From Parietaria judaica (taxonomy: Eukaryota > Streptophyta > Magnoliopsida > Rosales > Urticaceae), in the NCBI GenBank assembly GCA_954871525.1, contig OX940868.1, positions 20,393,056 to 20,457,055 of the forward strand: 64,000 bases of DNA, read 5' to 3'. The notes beneath the pieces are model-generated. The model was given only the letters and a program-made list of their open reading frames with translations, was not told the DNA's origin and did not search any database. The position numbers and the translations under genes were made by a program. Within the stretch, counting starts at the first letter, position 1, and each line of letters starts with the position of its first letter. This document shows, one piece after another, positions 1 through 10,475 of this stretch.

Positions 1-200
1 ATGTATATATATATATATATATATTAATACTCAGGCTAACCCTTCATTTAATCAATATCTATTTAAATAGATAACTAATTACTTAATTACCAAAATGTAC
101 AGAAATATAGGGTGGTTAAGAGAAAATCTACCAAAAATTAGTACTAGAAAGAAAATTGGTCGGATCCCAAGTCCTAACACCTACTTCCGCCTATATGCGT

Positions 201-1063
201 CTACTCGAAGGCCCATTGATTTTCCCGGCGAATCTCCTCCTCCTCCTCGGGCGTGAAGTCGTTCTTGATGTTGAACGTCTTGCGGATCTCCTCCGGGGAC
301 TTGTCCTTGATCATGTCCGCCACCGCCTGGCACGTCAGGTCCAACAAGCTCTTGATGTTCAAGTAGTTAGCAGCCTACAAACACACCCAAGATGAAACAA
401 TTAGATTCTATCATACTAGTAATGTGTGCGCATATTTATTCACCACACGGAATTAATGAAAAACGAAAAATTTAGATACTAGTAATGTTGTGCGTATATT
501 TATTCACCACACGAAATTAATAGGAATACGAAACAATTAGATACTAGTAATGTGTGCGTATATTTATTCACCACACGGAATTTCCGTTATCCGAAAGCAC
601 AAACGGTATCAAGATTATAATTTGAACACAGCACAAACAGATAACCGAAAGAGAAAAAACGATGACTAAAAGCCCTAAATTCTCATCCCAAAAGCCCTAA
701 CTCAAATCGCAGAAAGACAATATTCATCAAATCGATCAACCAAATCAATGAAGAAACCGGAAAGCCTACCAGGATGAGATCGAAGAGCGTGGCCTGGTCG
801 ACCCTGACGAACTCGGCGTCCCAGCTCTTGAGGTCTTCGGGGGTCGAGTCGGGGCCGGGCGTGGCAGCGTCGACGTGCTTCTTGCAGTACTCGATGACCC
901 TCGAGAGAATCTGGCCGGCGACGTTGGGGAGGGGGACTCCGTTGCCGACGCAGTCGTCCTCGATCATGTGCTTGATCGTCTGAGACTCCATGGCCACCGC
1001 CTCCTCCACCTCGAAGGTCGCTCCATCGGAGCTCCGAAGCGTGATCTTCTTACCCGAAGACAT
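201..1063 (-). CDS. SKP1: SKP1-like protein, SCF ubiquitin ligase adaptor
   Basis: Two exons on the minus strand: 1063-770 (98 codons, ends CTG before GTAGGC) and 374-201 (57 codons plus TAG, after TTGTAG). The junction is phase 0 and the protein has 155 residues, the usual SKP1 size. It starts [19 protein letters not shown]. The BTB/POZ-like fold covers about residues 4-65, with the conserved stretch MIEDDC and then PLPNV. The C-terminal SKP1 domain, which binds F-box proteins, covers about 100-155 and ends in the family hallmark NQWAFE. Known family role: it bridges Cullin1 and F-box proteins in SCF E3 ligases, in nucleus and cytosol. The single intron at this position is typical of plant SKP1/ASK genes. 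No lesion is seen. Plants have many SKP1 paralogs, so the exact ASK number cannot be given. Confidence 0.95.
391..590. repeat. Three tandem copies of a ~64-bp unit in the SKP1 intron
   Basis: The motif TACTAGTAATG recurs at 414, 477 and 542. Each copy is followed by a shared TATTTATTCACCACACG block. The copies differ by a few bases and a small indel. The array makes up about half of the 395-bp intron. Confidence 0.8.
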
Positions 1064-1153
1064 ACTGCGTTGATGAGAGAAGACAGGGATTTGCTTGCTT
1101 CTAGAGAGAGAATTATGAGTCTAATGAAGCTTGCTTCATGCCCTATGTATACA

Positions 1154-1162
1154 GTTTATATA
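1154..1162 (-). promoter_or_regulatory. Probable TATA box of the SKP1-like gene
   Basis: On the minus strand the sequence reads TATATAAAC, about 92 bases upstream of the ATG. This would place the transcript start near 1125-1130 and give a leader of about 60 nt. It is the only clear TATA match close to the start. Confidence 0.5.
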
Positions 1163-1169
1163 ATCTAAT

Positions 1170-1796
1170 TGGATTAGGATTTGGAAACCAAAAGATAATA
1201 TATTATCCCTTTTATCTTTAAAAAAAAAAATACAAAACAAAACCGATGGTTATTTTTATTTGGTATTTGTAATTTTAATAATATACTTTTTAAAGTTGAT
1301 TTTATCTTTAATTATTAATTTATTAAAGATAAAGAAAAGAAGAAAGTTGTTTCAGTAGATATAAATTTTAAAAATTGTTTATAAGGATGATTTTGATTTT
1401 TTTTTAAATAAAATTATATGTACGTAAATTTATTTGATTTGAAGGATTATCTTTGTAAGTTTGTATTATTTTATTTCGTTTTGAGGTATGATATTTTACT
1501 CAACGTGACAAACAAAGCCGCATTTTTGCAGGTTTAGCTTGAAAATTGCTTGGTAGAAGAATCGGTTTCTAATAGGAGAAAAATAAGTCTCATACTTCAT
1601 TCATAAAACTAAAAATCAACTGCATTACAGGTTTAATACCAACTTTGATATAAGTATCGATTTTATCCCCAATCTGTCATTATTCTTTTCCTTTCTACAT
1701 TAACTATGGAAGAAAATAACCCTTAAAATACTGAGAGACACAAAGCATATTATGCTTTCTATTCCATGCTTCAAAGATCTTTGGTAACCACAATAT
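1170..1796. other. Intergenic, AT-rich
   Basis: Upstream region of the SKP1-like gene. It holds A/T runs and no convincing ORF, RNA gene or repeat boundary. Distal SKP1 promoter elements may lie here, but none stands out. Confidence 0.5.
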
Positions 1797-2869
1797 ATAT
1801 AAATTAGGGTAAATGAAAGAAATGCCCATTTGTAACATAACGTTTAAGAAAAATGTCCATTTTTATTTTTGGTAAAAATAACCACCAACAAAATAAATTG
1901 TAGGCCAATATACCCTCTTAATATTTAGCGTGTTTTTTTTTAATGGAGTGTAAAAAAATGACGTGTTTTATTTAATTAATTATAATTAAATAAATATTTT
2001 GTTTAACTACGTTGGATTTGAATCAAAACAGTTTTTTTCTAAAAAGTAGCAAATAATAACTGACTATATTTATCCATCCATAATTAAAATACAAATAAAA
2101 ATCCCTACTATTTAGCATTTGAAATGATTAAATTTTTGATTAAATTTTGATTAAAATTTTAATCATGTTTAATCTTAAATTCGTTTTTTTAATTAAAATA
2201 AAAAATAAAAAAAATTCTTAAATATAGCAGACTGAATAAATTAAAAACAAATATCCCCTATTAATCATGTTATTTTCAAATCACGTTTAATCCACCCTTT
2301 TTTACTATTCAAAACAAAATCTTATTTTCACGATATTTTATTTGTTAATCAAATTTTCAAAAATAGAAATCTTATTATTTCAGCCTTTTTTTTACGTAAC
2401 TGAATTTACAAATCTGTAATTATATTTACGATTTTGTATTTTTATGTACCTATATTTACGATCGTGTGTTTTTATGTAACTAAGATTACGTAAATATATT
2501 TACGATTCTAAATTTACGATTCTGTATTTTTACGTAACTATATTTACTATTCATCATCCCATATTTACATAAATCGCCCAATATCAACCTGTAATTTTAA
2601 TTACCAAAATTGTATATTATTTACCAATACTTAGTACGAAAAATGTTTGTGCAAGTCGTAAATATCAACATGAATTCGGTATATATATATACCAATATCA
2701 AACTGTAAATTTAATTACCAAAGATTGTATACATATATACCAATACTTAATACGGGGACTGTTTGTGAAAATCGTAAATATCAACATGAATTTGGTATAT
2801 GTATATACCAATATCAAACTATAAATATATTTACAAAATTTTATTAACGTACGTTCACCATCGGCAACA

Positions 2870-3115
2870 TACACACCTACACGAGGAAGTGGTTCGAGAT
2901 TATCTCGGAGATGGTTTTTCCGACGAGGGAGCAATTCTCGGAGCGGGTCTACTAGCCTTAAGAGAGCGGGTTGACCTCGCCGAGGATGTGGTGCAGGACG
3001 CTTCAGCGGTCACCAACGGGGAACGAGAGAGAAAGATCGAAGCTTCGGCGCTCGGTGCGGGACGGCGACAGCGCAACGACGGCGATGATGCGACAAAAGA
3101 AGGAGGACGGCACAT
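2870..3115. other. GC-rich, possibly captured segment inside the MULE-like element
   Basis: A GC-rich island in an AT-rich element. Both strands stay open for about 90 codons: plus strand in the 2799-3167 frame, minus strand in the 2900-3163 frame. I recognise no domain in either frame. MULEs often carry host gene fragments (Pack-MULEs), so capture is plausible, but no parent gene is visible in this window. Confidence 0.35.
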
Positions 3116-3484
3116 TTTATCCACTCTAAACTTACGAAACTTAAACACAACTATGAAATCCAATTAACATCTAACATAATCGAAAACATCAACATGCAAA
3201 AGTTGATAATCAAAAAACAAATTTCAGAGGTTCAGAAGTTTCATAAAACAAAGGTTTCAAAGCATACTTGAGGTTCAGAAGTTTGATAACACAGAGGTTT
3301 CAATCATACTTCTTAATCGATAAACAGATTTTAAAAACAACGTGCAAAGTTCAACACCAAAAAAATTTCAACAAAAATAAGTGGATTAAATCAACATGCA
3401 TAATACAACGATCATTATGGCAAACAGATTTAGGGCAAAAAGAAAACAAACTTGTGTCGCTTAAATATGTGCCCCAGTGGAGTA

Positions 3485-3665
3485 GAACGTCAGTCAGAGA
3501 GAAAGCGTGGACGACGGCACCAACGAGCGTGTAGGATTAGAACGTCGATCGGAGAAAGAGCGTGAACGACGGCACCGGCGAGCGAGTAGGAGAAGACCGT
3601 CTATCGGAGAGAAAACGTGGACGAGGGCAACGGCGAGCGAGTCGGAGAAGAACGTCGATCGGAGA
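3485..3665. repeat. ~55-bp tandem repeat, about 3.3 copies
   Basis: The motif GAACGTCGATCGG or a close variant recurs at 3485, 3540, 3595 and 3650. Each is followed by an AGAGCGTGGACGACGGCAC-like block. The repeat lies in the GC-rich half of the MULE-like element. Confidence 0.75.
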
Positions 3666-4027
3666 GAGGTAACCGGGAAGAGAAAATGGCGAGTGGAAAT
3701 ATAGAGAAGGGGAAAAAGGCTCGATGTAGTTGGAGAATTAAATGTTTTGATTTTGTATTAATTACATAAAATTTTCAAATTAATTTTTGAATTAAATTTT
3801 AAACGTAATAATGGGTGATAATAGGTCAACCGTAATAATAGTTGATGGGTAATTTTCGAAAAAAATTAATTTATAAATAAAACAAAATTAATAATTGATT
3901 TACTTTTAGGGATAAAATAGTCCAAAATAAATTATTAAAGGGTATAAAATAATTTTTTGAAACTATGGGCATTTTTCATAAACGTTGAGTGTTTTTTGGG
4001 CATTTTATGGGTTTACTATATAAACTA

Positions 4028-5236
4028 ACTGTAGCAATCAAAGTGACCAATTCCACCAAATAATAAGGGCGTTGATTCTAACCAATGATTTAGTTCTCGT
4101 TTTGGCCGATAAATCGTTTGTCGATTTTGACGGACTAATCGGGTGCCGATGCATTTATCGATGGTAAACCTATAAAATATATAATTATCGTTATCGATAC
4201 TTATCAATGGATTAATCGGCGATGGAAAACTTATAAAATATTTTATAAATATCTACACTCAGAATATAACATAAAATACTAATGTCACAAAACATAATCA
4301 TAATGAAAGTCTCATACAAAACATAACAAAATCAAGTCTCATACTAATGTCACAAAACATAAACATAAATTGTTGAAACTTGTTACCCAAGTTAGTTTGA
4401 AATTTTGGTTGCACTTAGTTTACCTCCTTAGCTAGAGTCTCACATGGATAAATGACAAGAGTTTTGTGATGTTCATATACCAAATATTTAGGACAAGGGC
4501 TTAGGCCCTAGGGTCACCTAATTTTGTGGAAGGGAGAGGACTTACACAAATATACCACCACAGGCGCGAGCACCGCCGTCGACCGGTCGGACATGGCGAG
4601 GTGAAGTTTGGTGCAAACATAATTTTTTTTGCCAAATTGCCGCAAAAATACCTAACTTTTGACAATATTCTCTGATAGGTACTTAAACTCAACCTCAATA
4701 AATGTAGGCGAAGCGAAAGTACCTGGCGTTACATTTTCGTCGCCGACCAATTAACACCGTTAGACACCTGCCTATGTGGTCGTTAGGCTATCTCATGTGG
4801 CGTGCCACGTTGCTGAAGATTGAGTATTTTTGTCTCCACATGGCATTTTTTAATTATATATATTTAAAAAAAATATTTTCCGTTGGCCCGCATGTTTTTT
4901 TTACACATATCAAACATAATCAAATAATTTTATAAAACCCGTGTTTAGAAAAGTAATTCTTTAAAAAATAATCAAGTAATTCGTTAAAAAATATTAGTTT
5001 TAACTTATTTTAAATTTTATTTTTTCTTTCCTGTGGCACATATTTTAATTTTTTTACATATGTCGAATGCAATCAAATAATTTTATAAAAAAGTATTTAT
5101 AAAGAAATATTTTATGTTTTTCTTATAGGAATAATATATCATTTTTAAATACATGATATTATTCAATATACACACATGTATTGTAGCTACTTGTACTAAA
5201 AAACAAGTAAGCGTAATTCCTCCTAGACAATAAAAT
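4028..5236. other. Intergenic with degenerate repeats
   Basis: No gene seen. The part from 4480 to 4850 has the style of plant terminal-repeat elements (stretches such as AAAAATACCTAACTTTTG), but no matching opposite end or target duplication was found. The remainder is AT-rich. Confidence 0.4.
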
Positions 5237-5294
5237 AATCGAACCCGCGTCTTCTCATTGGCAAAGAGAAATTTTACCATTCGACTATATCCGC
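5237..5294 (-). pseudogene. trnG-GCC: Plastid-type tRNA-Gly(GCC) fragment
   Basis: Read on the minus strand from 5294, the sequence begins GCGGATATAGTCGAATGG, continues through an anticodon loop TTTGCCAA (anticodon GCC), and reaches the T-loop GGTTCGATT. This is the plastid trnG-GCC sequence as I remember it, except for a base or so in the anticodon stem. It stops after the T-loop: the last ~14 bases, including the 3' acceptor strand, are replaced by unrelated AT-rich DNA. The acceptor stem cannot form, so it cannot be a working tRNA. It is most simply a short plastid insertion, though a tRNA-derived repeat head is possible. The flanks do not look plastid-derived. Confidence 0.75.
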
Positions 5295-5757
5295 ACTTTT
5301 TTGTTCGTGATACGCAATGTATGATCGGTCGCCGGCTCACCTGTCATCAGGTCACCAACTTCCTTGACCTTCCGGCACTAGGCAGGCGTCAGCCGCGAAT
5401 CCTCTTGAAAGAGAGGGGTGCCTTCGCAACTTGTGACGTGATTTCGCACACCAACAGTCGTGAAAACTTGTATATGGGATTTCGATTTGAATTTGCTAAA
5501 GGATCGTGAATCTTGACCTCCGCCTCGTCGATACTTTAACGATGACAAAATAGAAAGAATAAAACAGTAAAAACACCAGACGTAGATTATTTCACACGTG
5601 TATTTAAATACGTAATTGAAAATTATATTATTTTTAATATACACACATGTTTTCAAAGGATTATAAACAGGAATAATTTTCAAGTAGCACGTGCTTTGAA
5701 ATTTAATTAATCTAGTTTCATATATATATATATATATATAGACTATAGTATATATAT
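5295..5757. other. Intergenic
   Basis: No gene seen. Short ORFs on both strands lack recognisable domains. A (TA)n run lies at about 5720-5740. Confidence 0.4.
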
Positions 5758-6749
5758 GGAAAACTTCAATAAGTATGCATCAATAAGTACGTTTGAACGG
5801 AATTATTCCCGATTTTAATAAATTTTAAAATTATGCCTCAAAAACGGTTGCACCTGGTGCATAAAATTGTCTAAGTGGAGTAAAAAATTATCCAAAAAAA
5901 CTTTTGTAACTGAAGGAGAAAACTGTCTAAGTGGAATAAATTTTTTTTTACAATCACACAATATTTTCATAACTCGTGTTTCATAATTCCTAACTCGTGT
6001 TTCACATATAAATAGATAAAACTTGTGATGGATTTACTAAAACTTTGATTTAGTTAAACTTTATCACAATAAATCTTTAAAATATATTATGGAATATATC
6101 TTTTATTTATTCATAGCTTATAAATTTTACTTTATTTAATGTGGACTCTATTTTATATATTTGTCATTATATAATTTATTGTTTTACATATTTGTTTAAC
6201 GAGTATTACAATAATTTATAACAAGTGCTTTATGAATAAAAATACAAAAAGAAGCATACAAGAGTAAAAAATATCATATTGATTTTATAAAATTAGAGTA
6301 GATAAATAAAAATTAGTGTACAGTTTTTTTAGATAGTTTTTTACTCCACTTATATAGTTTTCTTCTTCGGCTACAACTGTTTTTTAGACAGTTTTTTTAC
6401 TCCACTTAGACAGTTTCATGCACCGGGTGCAACAATTTTCTTATTGGGCAAATTTTATTTGCGAAGTTTATTTAATTTTGAAAAATATTTTTAGTGATGT
6501 GGACAGTTTTGTACTCCATTTAGACAGTTTTCTCCTTCAGCTATAACCGTTTTTTTAGATAGTTTTTTATTCCACTTAGATAATTTTCTCCTTCAGCTAC
6601 AACAGTTTTTTTAGACAGTTTTTTACTCTAGTTAGACAGTTTTATGCACCAAGTGCAACCGTTTTTTGAGGCATAATTTTGAAATTTATTAAAACCGAGA
6701 GTAATTCCGTTCAAACATACCTATTGAGACATACTTATTGAAGTTTCCC
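5758..6749. mobile_element. Terminal-inverted-repeat element, ~1 kb
   Basis: The left end GGAAAACTTCAATAAGTATG and the right end read in reverse (GGGAAACTTCAATAAGTATG) start inverted repeats that can be followed for over 130 bp, roughly 85-90% identical by eye, including TTATGCCTCAAAAA and GGTTGCAC blocks. The flanking 8 bp are ATATATAT on both sides, but this lies in a TA microsatellite, so the target duplication is not decisive. The interior repeats an ACAGTTTTTTACTCCACTTAG motif several times. No transposase is present. Confidence 0.75.
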
Positions 6750-6878
6750 ATATATATTCCCTCTATATTTGGTAATCCTTCTTTTGGAATTCGTATTTTT
6801 TTAGAATACAATATATTATAAATTATTTAAATTAATATTATTAAAGTTTCAACCAATTTGTTAGAGTTAAATAACTTA

Positions 6879-7866
6879 GGGTAAACTGCGGCTAATGTAC
6901 CCAATGTTTAATCTTCTACGGATTATGTACCCAACGTTTATTTTCAGCGGCTAATGTACCCAATATTTGATCAGTTAGATATTTTCTTGTTTTCGTCACT
7001 TGACCGTTAGAGAGTGATTCATCCTCTATATGTACACTTTTTATATTTTTGACATAACTCACTCATTTTTTGTCCAAATTTTATGCACGACCTATAGTTA
7101 GAAAGATAAGATATAGATCGACAACTTTTGTGTTTTAAGTTTTGTAAAAACAGTATTAGAAAAATATGATATTTTAATTACAACGTAAAACTAGACATTA
7201 GTTTAATGCAAAATATTTGTTTCGAGCAAATTTTAATATACTTAATTACTTTTTATGATGAAACGTAAAATTAAAAAGTTGTAGATAAATTTTTTTATCT
7301 TTCTAACGGGTGTTTATTTATAAATTTTGGACAAAAAATAAGTGAGTTATGCCAAAAATATGAAAGATTATTTTACATCAAATCTTTCATATTTTTGGCA
7401 TAACTCACTCATTTTGTTGTCCAAAATTTATAATAAACACTTGTTATAAAGATAAAATATTTATCTATAACTTTTTACTTTTACGTTTCATCATAAAAAG
7501 TCATTAAGTATATTAAAATTTGCTCGAAACAAATATTTGCATTAAACTAATGTCCAGTTTTACATTGTATTTGAAATTTTGTATTTTTGTAAAACAAATA
7601 TTACAAAACTTAAAACACCAAAGTTGTAGATCGATCTCTTATCTTTCCAACCATAAGTCGTGCATAAAATTTGAACAAAAAATGAGTGAGTTATGTAAAA
7701 AATACGAAAAGTGTACATATAGAGGAGAATAACTCTCTAACGGTCAAGTGACGGAAAACACGAAAATATCTAACGGATCAAACATTGGGTACATTGATCG
7801 CCGAAAATAAACATTGAGTACATAATTCGCAGAAGATCAAACATTGAGTACAGTTACAGTTTACCC
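6879..7866. mobile_element. Fold-back MULE-like element, 988 bp
   Basis: The element starts GGGTAAACTG and ends CAGTTTACCC read through to 7866. The two halves are inverted copies over nearly their full length: the blocks TCTAACGGTCAAGTGACG, AGTGAGTTATG and TGCTCGAAACAAATATTTG all reappear reversed. Flanks AATAACTTA (6870-6878) and GATAACTTA (7867-7875) match at 8 of 9 bases, a good MULE-style target duplication. The arms are about 490 bp, so a transcript across it would form one long hairpin. No coding capacity. Confidence 0.85.
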
Positions 7867-7875
7867 GATAACTTA

Positions 7876-8233
7876 ATAGATAGTGTATATTTTTATATAT
7901 ATAATGATAATATGGTCCAAAAAAAGAAATAACGGTTATATAAATATTCTAATAATTTTATTTTTTGTGTCACAAAAGCTTGAACCTCGAGTAAGGCTCA
8001 ACCGTGAATTAGACTATTTATTTAATTGGCGATTTTAGATGGAAATCTAGCATTTTATTCTTGTCGAATATATAATCACGAATTTAATACAGCATAAGTC
8101 TCAAATCTCAATTTCCAATTGTGATTTTAGTGTCGTTACCAAAAGATGGTCCAATTGTTTTAGGTTGTCGTTTAACATCATGCGTCGTTTTCAGAGGACG
8201 AAAAAAACCAACATCAATAGCCAAAAGACTTAA

Positions 8234-8264
<31 letters not shown>

Positions 8265-8437
8265 CATACATATAAAATAGCCAAAAGACTTAAATTAAAT
8301 ATGTTTAAACCGAATATTCAAAAAAAAAATGAGTCAACTAAATACATCCTAATATTTGACATCATTCCTACGGTCAAAAGCTTGGAAATCTGACTCGGAA
8401 AACGTCGGCTATGGTCAAACCTTTGACCTAACCCGGA
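7876..8437. other. Intergenic, 3' side of the coiled-coil gene
   Basis: AT-rich, with a (TA)n tract and CATA repeats at about 8232-8275. The phrase AGCCAAAAGACTTAAAT appears on both sides of the TA tract (about 8218 and 8279). No gene is seen. The 3' untranslated part of the minus-strand gene presumably lies in 8300-8437. Confidence 0.4.
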
Positions 8438-10043
8438 TCAAGTGGAACTGTCACTATTGCTATAAGACGATGAACTCGTTGAATTGACTTCAAATTTTCC
8501 GATTGTGCCCCAGAACGCCTTGCTCGCATCAGCGAGCTTGCTCGGTGAATCCGGCTCTGCTCGGCTTGTTGTGGCGTTCTCATTCGCGCTCGGAATCAGA
8601 GGTGGAAATCGCTCTATTTCGAGGAGCTTAGGAGAGGATTCCTTGATCGGCAAGTCGGGTTCGTCGTCGCTGTCGAGAACTAATATGGGTTCCTCTGCAG
8701 CTAAGACGGGTTTTAAAGGGAGGAATAAGATAATGCTTCATTAAAATTAGCCAAATTTGTAGAGAGAGTAAAATTTATCTATTTCAACTTGGAACAAATG
8801 ATAAGAACCGGATCTAAAAACTAAGCCAACGGGAAACACCAATGCGATTATTCCACAAGTACTTTCTTTCAATGAACGAATAAAAAAACGGACAGTTTCC
8901 TTAAGAACCCTATATTTCCACGAGCGATGAGAATTCAACATCTCATTAATTTAATAGTTTGTGCTACTAAAAACTTTTATGCGAAACACAATAATACAAC
9001 GAACGAAACCAAAAACCCCAAGCCAACAAAGAGACCCTACATTTCCCGAAATTACCCTCTTGTTGTGAAGTCATTTTCCTCCGGTGGACTAGTAGCGTTC
9101 GGAGGTGACTTTCCAAGAATGACAAAAGTTTCAAATTTCGAGCTTTCCAAAACATTCAATCAAATATAAATACACGTACACCTACAACATCTCGAGAAGT
9201 TTATAGTTAGTGGCTTGTGCTAAGACTCAACCAAAACCCGAATCAAGAACCCTAAATTTTTCGCTACCGGAATCTCCCAAACACTCAATCAAATGATCAC
9301 ATTCAATCAATTCAAATACCAATACATCTAAACATCTCAAGGATCTTATAGTTTATGCTACCACACTCAACAACAACAAAAAAACGCAAATATCCGGCAA
9401 CGAAGAACCCTAATCTCCCGAATTTACCTCTGTTTCGCGATTTCATTTGATAGACTATTAAAAACTTCACATTTTGAGCTTCCCAAACACTCGATCCAAC
9501 ACCAAAATATCTCAAGAATCTTACAGTTTTTGCTACAACGCTCAACCAAAGAACGGGAAATATCCGGTAACGAAGAACCCTAAATTCCCAAAATCTACCT
9601 TCATTTCGCGAACTAGTTGTAATGACGATCAAAACCAATCCCAACAATTTCATAGTCTTCGATACTAAAACACTCAACCAAAAGCATGGAAAATCAAACA
9701 GAGCCATACAAATTTCCCAAAACTCACCTTCATCGTTCGAGCTCGCCTTCCCTTCCTCGGACGCCGCCTCCTCCGCGGCTCTCAGGCTCGCGCGCGCCTC
9801 CTCCAGCTCCCTGCGCAGCTCGGCGTTCTCGGCGCGCAGGAGCTCGAGGAGCTCGGCGTTCTCGGCGCGGACTCGCTCGGCGGCGGAGAGGCTCTCCTGC
9901 TCGTGGAGGCGCGGGATCTGGCGGCGGAGCGCGGCTTCTCTGGCGAGGAGAGCCTCCTCGGCGCGGTCGAAGTCGGCGGCGCGGAACGCCGAGCGGAGGT
10001 CCAGCACGATCTCCGAGATGCTGCTGCTCTCCGACACCATCAT
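8438..10043 (-). CDS. Coiled-coil protein with SUMO-interaction-like motif, function unknown
   Basis: Two exons on the minus strand. Exon 1, 10043-9728, ends GAAG before GTGAGT. Exon 2, 8694-8438, follows AGCTGCAG and ends TGA. Phase 1 joins in frame to give 190 aa. The first two codons are both ATG; an in-frame non-ATG extension upstream is ignored. Residues about 10-100 are a long Ala/Glu/Arg/Leu-rich helix with heptad-like repeats of RAENAELLELL type, very likely a coiled coil. Exon 2 opens with EEPILVLDSDDEPDLP, which has the shape of a SUMO-interacting motif: a four-residue hydrophobic core followed by acidic and serine residues. The C-terminus is Ser/Asn-rich and probably disordered. 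I do not recognise the family. Exon 1 is very GC-rich compared with its surroundings. The acceptor choice is inferred from consensus and frame, so exon 2 is less certain than exon 1. Confidence 0.7.
8695..9727 (-). repeat. Intron built of degenerate copies of its own 5' splice-site region
   Basis: Minus-strand intron of the coiled-coil gene. The exon 1/donor sequence (AACGATGAAGGTGAGTTTTG) recurs inside the intron as CGAAATGAAGGTAGATTTTG (about 9595-9610), CGAAACAGAGGTAAATTCGG (about 9420-9437), and more weakly near 9056 and 8925. Most copies run on into an A-GGGTTC/TTCG-TTRCCGG segment. Spacings are about 129, 170 and then longer. Reading straight through, the frame stays open to 9312. Confidence 0.7.
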
Positions 10044-10104
10044 CTCGCGCCTCTTCGGCTTCCTCTCCAATTTTCGAATAATTACTTTTGCTTTTATTTA
10101 TTAG

Positions 10105-10470
10105 CTTAACTTATTACAATGGTTAAGTTAAATAACACAATAATTAATTATATAAATTAAATTTTCAAGTGGTGTATTATATATCTAAAGAACAATAGTG
10201 TAAAGTTTTAGAGATTAATGATAAGTTTCCAAAATTTAATGTGGCACGGAAAGTTTTATTAAGTTACTTAAAAAGTAAATAAATTAAAAAGAAAACAAGT
10301 TAATTAACATTGGATTTTTTTTATTGTGATAGATGGTGCGTTTATAGTTGTAACAAATAAAAATATAATACACTTATACCGTTACTAATTCTTATTATAA
10401 CGATAATTTATCCCTTTTTCGAATAAGTTACATTAATTCTCAAGACATAACTTCCTATAAACTTGAGAAC
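10105..10470. other. Intergenic between the coiled-coil gene and the copia element
   Basis: AT-rich. It must contain the promoter of the minus-strand coiled-coil gene, but no clear TATA box could be chosen. Confidence 0.4.
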
Positions 10471-10475
10471 ACTTA

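Larger units (their letters stand above)
1807..4017. mobile_element. MULE-like non-autonomous element, 2.2 kb
   Basis: The left end starts GGGTAAATG and soon reads AAATGCCCA. The right end, read on the minus strand, starts AGTAAACCC and reads AAAATGCCCA, then AACGTTTATGAAAAATGCCC against AACGTTTAAGAAAAATGTCC on the left. This gives imperfect terminal inverted repeats of about 60 bp. The flanks ATATAAATTA (1797-1806) and ATATAAACTA (4018-4027) match at 9 of 10 positions, as expected of the 9-10 bp target duplication of Mutator-like elements. There is no transposase. The interior has an AT-rich half with repeated TTACGATT/TTTACGTAA motifs and a GC-rich half (2870-3700) that could be captured sequence. 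Confidence 0.65.

Noticed and set aside
9622..10104. Long plus-strand ORFs (68-160 codons) opposite the coiled-coil exon
   Set aside because: Ser/Arg- and Pro-rich translations are the usual complement of a GC-rich coiled-coil exon. The minus strand has the better start, donor and matching second exon.
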